This document shows positions 30,488 to 37,774 of a stretch of 38,554 bases of DNA, piece by piece. A program made the position numbers and the translations under genes. Under the pieces are notes generated by a model. It ran no database searches. It saw only the letters and a program-made list of their open reading frames with translations, and was not told where the DNA came from. How positions within the stretch are numbered: the stretch's first letter is position 1; each line of letters begins with the position of its first letter. Source of the stretch: an uncultured Oscillospiraceae bacterium (lineage in GTDB: Bacteria; Bacillota; Clostridia; Oscillospirales; Oscillospiraceae); the NCBI GenBank assembly GCA_900759385.1, contig CAAEUZ010000041.1:1-38554 (forward strand). The letters are read 5' to 3'.

Positions 30488-31954
30488 TCAGAATGAGTTT
30501 CCAATGGCCAGGCCGACTGTCATAGCTGTTAGAACACAGAGCATAGAGGTTATAAAGCCCCATTTGATCATATCGCCGGGGCGCACCCAGCCTGAGCCAT
30601 AGGAGATGGCGGAAATCGGGCTGGATGGAGCGGTAGACCATGCACAGCTGGCGAGCACCGTGGCAAGGGAGGCCAAAACTACAGGGTTTATCTGGCCGCC
30701 GTATATGCCCTGGCACAGAGGCATGAAGATGGCAAACGCGATGGAAAGAGGCACGGATGCCGTGCAGAAATTGCAGAGCACAGCGACGAACATGAGCATG
30801 ATGAAGATGAACACTGTGGGGCTCACGTTGGCGAAGACCGGGCTGAAAATCGAGCTGAGCCAGGTGGTGATGCCAAGATCAGCGTTGCCCATGAAGGCAC
30901 CGAGGCCCATGATGCTGGCCATGAAGAGGATGATATTCCAGTTGACAGATGCCACCGCATCCTTCCACTCGAATATCGGCTGGCCGTCAACCTTTATGAA
31001 GTTCATCAGGAACAAGGCAAGCAGAGGAGGCAGGCACTGCTGTACCTTGGAGAAGAAAGCCTCGCTGGCAGCGGGCCATGCGTATTGCGTCAGACCGGGG
31101 AGCAGCCAGAAGAGTACGCACAGCAGGTAGAACGCCGCGGACCACTTTTCCTTTTTGCTCATCTTACCCAGCCCGGCGGACAGAGCGTCATAGTCAATGT
31201 TGGTCAAAGCGCTCATATCCGGGCGCCAGACAAACCTGAGCATAAGGAAAAAGAGAATGCAGGCAACCACCGTCACAGGTGTGCAGATGACGCAATAGGT
31301 GAAGAAATCCATGGCCTCGCCGGCGTAGCCCTGATAGAACGAGAAGCCCTGAAGGGTCATAGCGTGGGCAATCGGGTTGCCGCCGTTGGAGAGCAGGCCG
31401 GTCACCAATACGCCGAGTATGAGCGCCGTGGCTATAGGAGCCTTCTTATCCTTTGTAACGCCGCAGACCCTGAGCATTTCTTCCACTATCGGGAACATTA
31501 TCATAAATGTAGTCGCCGAGGAGAGGAAGAGGCTTATGACAAAGTTTGCAACCAGCAGCATTGCCACAGTCCACCAGGGGCTGCGCCTGGCCAGCTTGTT
31601 GGTGAGGAACCAGACTGATACACGCTTTGCAACGCCGCTCTGTATGAGGCAGCCGGCGAGCATGAAAGTGAATAGCAGGAAAATGAGGGTTCCATTGCCG
31701 AAGGTGGCCGCGAATATCTGATTGGCGTTGAGAGCAGGCACAGTGAGGAAGGCAAATATGGTTGCCATACTGGACCAGCCCGTACCCCAGCTGAGAAACA
31801 GAATACTGGCTCCAATCATAATACCGAGAACCTGGAATCCAGACTGATTAAGGCCCTCAGGAGCAGGTATGAATCTGGTTCCGAGCATGCATATTATGGC
31901 CACGGCAAGGGATATCCATTTTCCAGCAGAGACCGAGCTGCTTTTTTGACTCAT
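30488..31954 (-). CDS. SLC13/DASS-type carboxylate transporter
   Basis: A 488-residue membrane protein with eleven to twelve helices in two inverted halves. The substrate/sodium-binding hairpins are visible as SSATTFMIMFP (first half) and CNFCTASVPLSIAFAIF (second half), with GLLSNGGNPIAHAM as the loop after the first. The family imports di- and tricarboxylates or sulfate with Na+. The usual SNT motif is varied (SSATT, CTASV), so the substrate may be unusual. ATG 31954 is chosen; AGGAG lies about eleven bases upstream, and the GTG at 31963 is too close to it. It is the first gene of the minus-strand operon with the CoA ligase, and is divergent from the dehydratase operon. Confidence 0.85.
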   Translation of the reverse strand: MSQKSSSVSAGKWISLAVAIICMLGTRFIPAPEGLNQSGFQVLGIMIGASILFLSWGTGWSSMATIFAFLTVPALNANQIFAATFGNGTLIFLLFTFMLAGCLIQSGVAKRVSVWFLTNKLARRSPWWTVAMLLVANFVISLFLSSATTFMIMFPIVEEMLRVCGVTKDKKAPIATALILGVLVTGLLSNGGNPIAHAMTLQGFSFYQGYAGEAMDFFTYCVICTPVTVVACILFFLMLRFVWRPDMSALTNIDYDALSAGLGKMSKKEKWSAAFYLLCVLFWLLPGLTQYAWPAASEAFFSKVQQCLPPLLALFLMNFIKVDGQPIFEWKDAVASVNWNIILFMASIMGLGAFMGNADLGITTWLSSIFSPVFANVSPTVFIFIMLMFVAVLCNFCTASVPLSIAFAIFMPLCQGIYGGQINPVVLASLATVLASCAWSTAPSSPISAISYGSGWVRPGDMIKWGFITSMLCVLTAMTVGLAIGNSF

Positions 31955-32083
31955 CTTAATCACATCTCCTTTATTATTACGTGAATGTGTCCGACTGCCA
32001 CAGCAGTCAGCGGCTAGGACATATGCCAGAGAAACTAAGGTAACGAGTGCCGTACGTAAAAGGAGATATTATTTACACAGTAT

Positions 32084-32112
32084 ATTTTATTTCCACGAGT
32101 CACACTTGTCAA
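32084..32112 (-). promoter_or_regulatory. Strong promoter of the ten-gene minus-strand operon
   Basis: Minus strand TTGACA (32112-32107), exactly 17 bases, TAAAAT (32089-32084). The start would be near 32077, giving a leader of about 120 bases with a small hairpin (GACTGC/GCAGTC, 31993-32008) before the transporter gene. Confidence 0.78.
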
Positions 32113-32152
32113 GAGTAGGACAAAATACGAAATATACAAATTAGTGGCCGAT

Positions 32153-32261
32153 ATATTGTACAATACATACAAGCGGATAAATATAATGCACAATATCTTC
32201 GATTCGCTTTTGGAGATAATATAGAAACGCCCATTTTGAGTAAATTTATATTGTAAATTTA
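32153..32261. promoter_or_regulatory. Operator-like ATATTGT boxes upstream of the dehydratase operon
   Basis: Three related boxes: ATATTGTACAATAC (32153-32166, containing the 12-bp palindrome TATTGTACAATA), ATATTGTGCATTAT on the opposite strand (32196-32183), and ATATTGTAAATTTA (32248-32261). The first two have centres 30 bp apart, about three helical turns. The second overlaps a TATAAT (32182-32187), a probable -10 for the plus-strand operon, so a bound protein would act on that promoter. The TetR-family protein encoded at 36562 is the nearest candidate. Confidence 0.55.
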
Positions 32262-32349
32262 ACTCGAGAGTGTTATGCTTTTAACCAAGGTAGCGAGACG
32301 CATGTACGTTGAACCAATAAAAACGACTTATTGCAAGGAGGTCTACCAG

Positions 32350-33507
32350 GTGAAAGAAATTATGCACAAGCTGGACAGATTGGCCAGCAACCGCCCGATC
32401 GAGCTGGTCGAACGGAAGAGCGAAGGGAAGAAAATCATCGAGTACTATGGTGACTTCGTGCCCGAGCAGTGGATTGTCGCTGCCGGCGCCGAACCTTACC
32501 TCATCATGAAGGGCGGCGACCCCCAGTCACCGGAGGCTACGCTGGATTACTCCATCAGGTTTATGAATCCTCTCGCGGCTTCCATGGTAGGCAACTACCT
32601 GAGGGGCGTAGACCGCGTTATGCCCATGGCGGACGGCGTGGTTATCCAGCAGCATGATTGCCATTACGGTCGTATGTCCGAGATCCTCGAGTTCAAGGGC
32701 CTGCCGGTATACAAGGTCGGCGTCCCCGCAGACAACATGGTCGGCATCTCCCGCGAGTATTACCGCCATGAGCTGCGCGAGTTCCGCGATTACCTGGAGA
32801 AGCTGGTCGGGCATCCCCTGGATGAGAACGCGGTCCGCGAGTGCTATGAGAAGACGAACAAGATCAATGAGCTCATGCACAAGATAAGCGAGCTGCGCAA
32901 GAAGGACAACCCGCCCATCACATTCTCCGACTTCATCAAGCTCAATCATTACACGATGCGAGTGGACTACGACACCAGCATTGAGGCCCTCACGCAGATT
33001 TATGAGGAACTCAAGGATGCGCCGGGCGTCCACAAGGACGGCGCACCGAGGATCCTCATCATGGGCCGCGCCGTTGCCGAGGGCGACTACGTGGTGCCCG
33101 GTCTGATAGAAGGCGCCGGCGGATGCATTGCCTGCGACTTCCTGGATGAGGCCATACGTCCCTACAACATGGTCATACCCACTGAGGGCGACATCGTCGA
33201 CGCCTACGCCAAGTCAATTTACGATGACCGCGTGCCTCAGTGCATCTTCCAGCCGTCCTGGGAGACCCGCTTCGAGCACCTCAAGGAGCTCGTCAAGGAG
33301 TTCAATATTGACGGCATCCTGTGGTACCAGCTCGCCTTTGACGAGATTTACGACATGGAATACACTTGCTATGCCAAGTGGCTCCAGGGCTCCAACCTGC
33401 CCATTATGAAGCTCGAGACTTCTTACGAATACTCTCGCGAGGCCACCGCTCCGCTGGCCACGCGAATTGAAAGCTTTGTTGACAGCCTGAAGGAGGGTAA
33501 GAAATGA
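32350..33507 (+). CDS. 2-hydroxyacyl-CoA dehydratase, alpha-type subunit
   Basis: A 385-residue member of the HgdA/FldB family, which removes water from (R)-2-hydroxyacyl-CoA by a one-electron ketyl-radical route using a [4Fe-4S] cluster. Candidate cluster cysteines are C104 (QQHDCHYGR) and C259/C262 (GGCIACDF). The GTG at 32350 is the start because AAGGAGG (32335-32341) lies eight bases before it; a longer frame to 32275 has no ribosome site. The stop overlaps the beta gene (ATGA). In Stickland-type fermentations such enzymes act on CoA esters of hydroxy acids derived from amino acids; the actual substrate is not visible. No CoA-transferase of the FldA type lies in the window, and the ligase on the other strand might supply the CoA ester. 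Confidence 0.9.
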   Translation: MKEIMHKLDRLASNRPIELVERKSEGKKIIEYYGDFVPEQWIVAAGAEPYLIMKGGDPQSPEATLDYSIRFMNPLAASMVGNYLRGVDRVMPMADGVVIQQHDCHYGRMSEILEFKGLPVYKVGVPADNMVGISREYYRHELREFRDYLEKLVGHPLDENAVRECYEKTNKINELMHKISELRKKDNPPITFSDFIKLNHYTMRVDYDTSIEALTQIYEELKDAPGVHKDGAPRILIMGRAVAEGDYVVPGLIEGAGGCIACDFLDEAIRPYNMVIPTEGDIVDAYAKSIYDDRVPQCIFQPSWETRFEHLKELVKEFNIDGILWYQLAFDEIYDMEYTCYAKWLQGSNLPIMKLETSYEYSREATAPLATRIESFVDSLKEGKK

Positions 33508-34964
33508 GAGACATCAATCGTGAACTGCTGGCGCTCGCCGGTTTTGAAACCGAGGAAGAGATTGCGGAGTTCATGCCGCGCTGGCTGGAGATGCGCAACT
33601 CGCTCAAGCTCACCGACGAGAAGGTCGAATACGCGGTAGACCACTATATCCCCGAGAACTGGGACGTCAAGTACAGGGGCGTCCGCAAGATGATAGGCGC
33701 CTATATCCGCGAGGCCGCCGAAGTGTGTCACACTCCTACTTACAAGGCCGAAGGCGTCAAGATAGTCTACGGCATACTGCCTGCCATTGCAAACTACTAT
33801 TACGCGGTTAAGGAAGCTGGAGGAGATAATGTTTTCATCGCCTTCCCTGACCTGATCTTGGTCACGGTTCTGAACGCGTTTTTCCACGGTGCTGCCCCGT
33901 TCCTCGACAAAGCTGAGGAGGCCGGATTTACCTACGGCTGCCGTCACTGCCCGCTGAACAAGATGCGCCTCACCGCGTACATTGACAACATCATTGCCGC
34001 CCCTGAAATCATCTGGAGCTGGGGCTTCAACTGCGACGAGGGCCCCAAGACCGACGAGATGATCCAGGGCCTGGCCGGCAAGCAGTGGAAGTACCACGTC
34101 TCCCGCGCCCCGCACGACAGCTGCCTCAACGAGCTCGAAGAGCTGATTGAGCCCAGGCTCAGGTTCATGAGCGAGCAGATGAAGCTAGGCGTAAAGGCCA
34201 TTAGCGAGGCTATCGGCATGGAGATCACGGAAGAGCACGTCGCCAACGCCAACAAGAAAATGCGCGGCTTGGCCTTCAAGATCGGCATGCTCACCCAGCT
34301 TGTCGCCACCGCCGATCCTCCCGTGCTCTGCGGCGACTCTGTTTCCATGATTCAGCAGGTCACCAACATCCCGTTCAACAGCGGCACAAAGTACATTGAG
34401 GAAGCGGTTGACATCCTTACCAAGGAGATCCGCGCCGCCATCAAGGCCGGCGAAGGCATCATGCCCAAGGGTACTCCGAAAGTCGCCATACGCAACCTGC
34501 CCTTCTGCGTGCCATGGGTCGGCAAGATGTTCCGCGACAATGGTCTGCTGGTCCAGTTTGCCTGCAACCTCACGCAGTCCAAGCGTCAGCTCGCTCCTCC
34601 CACGCACCCCGAGGATCCCTGGCTCACCGCTGCCGAGGCATGGAGCCGCAACCCGATGTGCTCCAACATGAAGAACGAGTGCGACAGCTACATCGAGAAG
34701 CTGGAGGGCTATAAGGCTGACGGCATGCTGCTTGGCTTCTTCGACTTCGACCGCTGGGTCGGCCCGCAGCAGAAGATGCAGGCCAAGATAGTTGAGGATA
34801 CCCTGCACATCCCGTGCTTCTACATCGAAGCTGACTTCTGGGACGACCGGGAGTACAGCCCGGAGGCGCTGCGCACCAAGATTGAGTCTATCTGCCAGGT
34901 CTTCAAGATGCGTCTTGCAGCCATGAAGGCGGAAAAGGCCCAGGCGGAAGCTGCCAAAGAGTAA
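33504..34964 (+). CDS. 2-hydroxyacyl-CoA dehydratase, beta-type subunit (N-terminally extended)
   Basis: 486 residues. The conserved HgdB-like core holds the probable cluster ligands C146/C149 (GCRHCPLNKMR) and C177 (FNCDEGPKTDEM), with a C-terminal GFFDFDRWVGPQQKM block. About 100 residues precede the core (IPENWDVKYRGVRKMI at 49-64), which I do not remember in the classic 375-430-residue HgdB or FldC, and it is shared with the paralogues at 35104 and 19568. The start overlaps the alpha stop by ATGA, so the two are made in equal amounts. A UUCG-loop terminator follows, so alpha-beta form a discrete operon. Confidence 0.9.
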   Translation: MRDINRELLALAGFETEEEIAEFMPRWLEMRNSLKLTDEKVEYAVDHYIPENWDVKYRGVRKMIGAYIREAAEVCHTPTYKAEGVKIVYGILPAIANYYYAVKEAGGDNVFIAFPDLILVTVLNAFFHGAAPFLDKAEEAGFTYGCRHCPLNKMRLTAYIDNIIAAPEIIWSWGFNCDEGPKTDEMIQGLAGKQWKYHVSRAPHDSCLNELEELIEPRLRFMSEQMKLGVKAISEAIGMEITEEHVANANKKMRGLAFKIGMLTQLVATADPPVLCGDSVSMIQQVTNIPFNSGTKYIEEAVDILTKEIRAAIKAGEGIMPKGTPKVAIRNLPFCVPWVGKMFRDNGLLVQFACNLTQSKRQLAPPTHPEDPWLTAAEAWSRNPMCSNMKNECDSYIEKLEGYKADGMLLGFFDFDRWVGPQQKMQAKIVEDTLHIPCFYIEADFWDDREYSPEALRTKIESICQVFKMRLAAMKAEKAQAEAAKE

Positions 34965-34976
34965 GTCCTTTTTTCC

Positions 34977-35002
34977 GAAAGCCCCGCTTCGGCGGGGCTT
35001 TC
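34977..35002 (+). terminator. Terminator after the alpha-beta dehydratase genes
   Basis: Perfect 11-bp stem GAAAGCCCCGC / GCGGGGCTTTC with a UUCG tetraloop and TTTTG tail. Confidence 0.95.
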
Positions 35003-35007
35003 TTTTG

Positions 35008-35036
35008 TTGAAAACAGGAAAGAAATATGATATTAT
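35008..35036 (+). promoter_or_regulatory. Promoter of the extra dehydratase paralogue and tetR
   Basis: TTGAAA (35008-35013), exactly 17 bases, TATTAT (35031-35036), about 70 bases before the ATG at 35104. Lying directly after a terminator, it gives the extra subunit its own control. Confidence 0.78.
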
Positions 35037-35103
35037 ACTTTATGCTGCTTGTCTCCTCAGGCGGCACTATAAGTTTCTTTACTCCTGAAAGGTGGGTTAA
35101 TTA

Positions 35104-36531
35104 ATGTATTCCAGCTGTCACATCAAATTTCTTGAAATACTCGGCTGGCACGGCAGTGAACTGGAGGAGTTCCTTCCTGAGTGGCTGAGGGCCGCAAAGC
35201 TCCTCGGTCTTAATGACAGCGACGTGGAGTTCGCTGTGGAGAAATGGATACCGGAATACTGGGACCTGTCGCTTGAGGGAGTCAAAAAGTTTATAGCTGC
35301 ATGTATAAGAGATGCTGCGGACCTGGCCAAAGGGGAGGAGTACCTCGCGAGAGGCGACAAGCTGATATACGTGAATATGCCCGGCGTGCCGCTGCCCCTG
35401 ATGGCCAACGTTACTGCCAGCAAGGGGCGGGTCCACGTGCACTATCCGGCCTACCTTATCGTGACGGTGCTGGGGGCTTTCTTCAACAAGTACTGCGGAA
35501 AGTACAATCCGAGCTGTGACAACGGCTCAATGCGTTCACCATGCGCTAACTGCGCCATGAACCGGATACGGTACAACGCGAGCACGGAGAGCGAGCTAGC
35601 GCAGCCAACGGTCCACTGGAACTGGGGGCTGAGATGTAACGAGGCTCCCAAGACTGACGAAATGATAAGCTGCGACATGGGCAGCACCGGCAGCGATGTT
35701 TACGTGACCTTGCCGCACGACGTGGATTCGGGCATAGATGAGGCCGACTACAGGCCCAAAATTGATTATTTGTCAAAGAAACTGCGTGACGCGCAGGAGC
35801 GGGTCTCCAGGCTCACTGGTTTTGCCGTTTCTGAGGCGGACATCTCAGAGGCTGCCGGCGCGTACATTAAATATATGGACAAGCTGCAGACGCTGACAGA
35901 CCTGGTCATGAACGCCGATCCGATGCCGCTTTCGGGTGCGGAGCTGACCATGTTCGGCATATTCGTGGAAATGTGCCTCGGCATCGGCAATGAGAGCATA
36001 CTTGACGCCCTGGATACGGTTATTGGGGAGGTCCGCGTGAGGATAAGTAAGGGGGAGGGGCTGCTGCCCAAGGACTCACCGAGGCTCGCCTGTCACTTCA
36101 ACCCGCTGTGTGTCCCCTGGCTGGACAAGGCGTTCAGGGATAACGGGGTCTGCCTTGTACAGGGAAAGCTGCTTCCTTTCGCCGACAAATTCCGCAAGTT
36201 CCTAAGTGAGGAGGACGACATATACAAGGCCATAGCGCGCATTATCCTGTCCATACCAAGTACAATGAATATGCTGGACGAGGCCAGAATAAACGCTGAG
36301 CTTGTCACCAGATACCCGGTGGACGGCGCACTGTACGGCTTTTATTCTTCCGACGTGTGGGTGGGCGCGCTGCAGAAGACCATGGTCAAGGTCATAGAGG
36401 CAGAGACGGGCGTGCCGCACTTCTATATTGAAGGCGAGCTGTGGAATTCGGGCGACGGCTCATATGATTCGCATATGGCGATAGTCAGAAGCATCTGCAA
36501 CTACCTCAAGATATCAAATATAGGCACTTAA
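35104..36531 (+). CDS. Second beta-type 2-hydroxyacyl-CoA dehydratase paralogue
   Basis: 475 residues, aligning along its full length with the protein at 33504: IPEYWDLSLEGVKKFI (49-64), SPCANCAMNRIRYN (C147, C150), RCNEAPKTDEM (C178) and the C-terminal GFYSSDVWVGALQKTM. The cluster cysteines and catalytic neighbourhood are kept, so it should be functional. It has no alpha partner beside it and could exchange with the first beta to change substrate range, or act as a homomer. AAGGTGGG lies upstream of the ATG. It is followed by a TetR gene after 30 bases, so the two are probably co-transcribed from the promoter at 35008. Confidence 0.85.
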   Translation: MYSSCHIKFLEILGWHGSELEEFLPEWLRAAKLLGLNDSDVEFAVEKWIPEYWDLSLEGVKKFIAACIRDAADLAKGEEYLARGDKLIYVNMPGVPLPLMANVTASKGRVHVHYPAYLIVTVLGAFFNKYCGKYNPSCDNGSMRSPCANCAMNRIRYNASTESELAQPTVHWNWGLRCNEAPKTDEMISCDMGSTGSDVYVTLPHDVDSGIDEADYRPKIDYLSKKLRDAQERVSRLTGFAVSEADISEAAGAYIKYMDKLQTLTDLVMNADPMPLSGAELTMFGIFVEMCLGIGNESILDALDTVIGEVRVRISKGEGLLPKDSPRLACHFNPLCVPWLDKAFRDNGVCLVQGKLLPFADKFRKFLSEEDDIYKAIARIILSIPSTMNMLDEARINAELVTRYPVDGALYGFYSSDVWVGALQKTMVKVIEAETGVPHFYIEGELWNSGDGSYDSHMAIVRSICNYLKISNIGT

Positions 36532-36561
36532 AAATACAGATGATGAGGATATGGTAAGCTG

Positions 36562-37134
36562 ATGGCACGAGAGAAAGTATTGTGTGGGAAAGAGGAGATA
36601 ATACGCGCAGCGGTCAGGATCATGGATTCTGAAGGGCTGGAGGCTCTCTCTGCACGCAGGATTTCCAGCGAGCTTGGCGTATCTGCGATGACCATATACA
36701 ACTATGTGGAAAATCTGAAAGAGGTCAAGAAATACGTGCTGTCAGACGGCTTTGACAGGCTGTATGATTGTATATACAAGTCTCTCAAGGAACTGGAAGG
36801 TCAGGTGGACAAATTTACCTTCTGCAAGACCATAGCGATGCAGGTGTTCAAGTTCGCAAACGAGAACAAGAATATCTTCGGCTTTATGTTCTTCGACGGG
36901 CGCAGCCAGTTCCAGGAGGAAGCCGAAATACGTCCGTTCTATAACTTCATTGCCAAGCTCACCAAGCGCTCAAAGGCTACCCAGAAGGACTGGGTAGTTA
37001 ATGCAAAGGCGTATGAGCTGCTGGAGACCTATGTCATTTATGAGTCCTATCAGGTGAGCATGGGCATGTCCGAACTGACGCGCGAACAGTATGCCTCCAT
37101 GATAGATTTCCTGCTGGATAAATGCCTGGTGTGA
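36562..37134 (+). CDS. TetR-family transcriptional regulator
   Basis: A 190-residue protein with an N-terminal TetR helix-turn-helix (about 8-55: IIRAAVRIMDSEGLEALSARRISSELGVSAMTIYNYV) followed by an all-helical ligand-binding domain (about 70-190). It is placed inside the dehydratase locus, just before a perfectly palindromic promoter (37160-37199), and not far from the ATATTGT boxes upstream of the alpha gene. Control of the dehydratase and activator genes in response to a CoA ester or free acid is the natural guess. The ribosome site (GAGG) is rather far from the ATG. Confidence 0.88.
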   Translation: MAREKVLCGKEEIIRAAVRIMDSEGLEALSARRISSELGVSAMTIYNYVENLKEVKKYVLSDGFDRLYDCIYKSLKELEGQVDKFTFCKTIAMQVFKFANENKNIFGFMFFDGRSQFQEEAEIRPFYNFIAKLTKRSKATQKDWVVNAKAYELLETYVIYESYQVSMGMSELTREQYASMIDFLLDKCLV

Positions 37135-37159
37135 GGGACAAATCGTATTGATTTAACCA

Positions 37160-37199
37160 TGTATAGACTATTGACATTTTGCTGTCAATAGTCTATACT
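37160..37199. promoter_or_regulatory. Palindromic, face-to-face double promoter/operator
   Basis: GTATAGACTATTGACA (37161-37176) and TGTCAATAGTCTATAC (37183-37198) are perfect 16-bp arms around TTTTGC. On the plus strand they form TTGACA (37171-37176), 17 bases, TATACT (37194-37199). On the minus strand they form TTGACA (37188-37183), 17 bases, TATACA (37165-37160), pointing back into tetR. The plus-strand promoter would drive the small proteins and the activator. The symmetry is ideal for a dimeric repressor such as the adjacent TetR. Confidence 0.78.
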
Positions 37200-37292
37200 T
37201 ATATTTAGATATTTACGCTGTACATATTAAAACTTCCGGCCCGCATATTCGTGAAAATCGGTACAAACAAATACAAATTGGAGGTAAGAAAA

Positions 37293-37565
37293 GTGGATGC
37301 AAAAACTGTCCCTGTCAAGATCAGCGATGAGATAAAGGCGGTAATGGAGGACCGCGGCATACGGGAAGAGGATATACGCGAAGTCCTCGAATACGCAGAG
37401 ACCACCGGAAAGAAGCTCTACGTGGACGGGGAAGATCACTTCCTTGCTAAGAAGAAAATCGGCAATTTTACGGCAAACGTCGAATATACCGTGAGCGGCG
37501 GAGAAGTAGAGGTACTAAATCTGTACAGTTATGTTATTACCCTCGCGGGACAGGACAATGAGTAA
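37293..37565 (+). CDS. Small conserved-looking protein of unknown function
   Basis: A GTG at 37293, seven bases after GGAGGT, opens a 90-residue frame. It begins with a helical, charged half (VKISDEIKAVMEDRGIREEDIREVLEYAE, about 8-36), whose last part looks like the helix of small DNA- or protein-binding modules. A beta-rich half follows (KKIGNFTANVEYTVSGGEVEVLNLYSYVI). It has no cysteine. I recognise no family. It is the first gene after the palindromic promoter and lies 14 bases before the zinc-ribbon gene, so it belongs with the activator operon and may be an accessory to the dehydratase. Confidence 0.75.
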   Translation: MDAKTVPVKISDEIKAVMEDRGIREEDIREVLEYAETTGKKLYVDGEDHFLAKKKIGNFTANVEYTVSGGEVEVLNLYSYVITLAGQDNE

Positions 37566-37579
37566 GGAGGCTGCAAGTT

Positions 37580-37771
37580 ATGAGTCAGTGGAAGTGCTTT
37601 AACTGCAAGATGGACATGGAAGAGGTCGATGATATCAAGATCACCTATAAGGACCTGGAGCTGCCTGATGCGTCGGGATTCCGCTGCCCGGGCTGCGGCA
37701 TAGAATTCATGGACGGGGAGTTCGTCGTCAACGAGCTCAACAGCGCCGAGACGATGCTCGAGGGCAAATAA
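37580..37771 (+). CDS. Zinc-ribbon/rubredoxin-like small redox protein
   Basis: 63 residues with two CxxC pairs, WKCFNC (C6, C9) and FRCPGC (C36, C39), spaced as in zinc ribbons or rubredoxin-like folds, then an acidic helix (VVNELNSAETMLEGK). It would bind one Zn or Fe. The layout (short, two CxxC, ending in a mLEgK helix) matches what I recall as the 'DVU_1557 family redox protein' of a Desulfovibrio cluster that also has the ligase and methyltransferase types seen on the other strand. GGAGG precedes the ATG; the activator gene begins three bases after the stop. If it carries iron it could donate electrons to the activator. Confidence 0.82.
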   Translation: MSQWKCFNCKMDMEEVDDIKITYKDLELPDASGFRCPGCGIEFMDGEFVVNELNSAETMLEGK

Positions 37772-37774
37772 CTT

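Noticed and set aside
28534..30525. 663-codon plus-strand open frame opposite lpd and the methyltransferase
   Set aside because: Antisense artefact: it crosses a gene boundary and a hairpin, and the real genes on the minus strand have clear motifs.
32275..32349. Longer alpha-subunit start at 32275
   Set aside because: The extra 25 codons have no ribosome site, whereas AAGGAGG lies eight bases before the GTG at 32350.
37161..37198. Reading the palindrome after tetR as a rho-independent terminator
   Set aside because: The stem is AT-rich and followed by mixed ACTTATATTT, while it contains consensus -35/-10 pairs at ideal spacing on both strands; a promoter/operator is the better reading.
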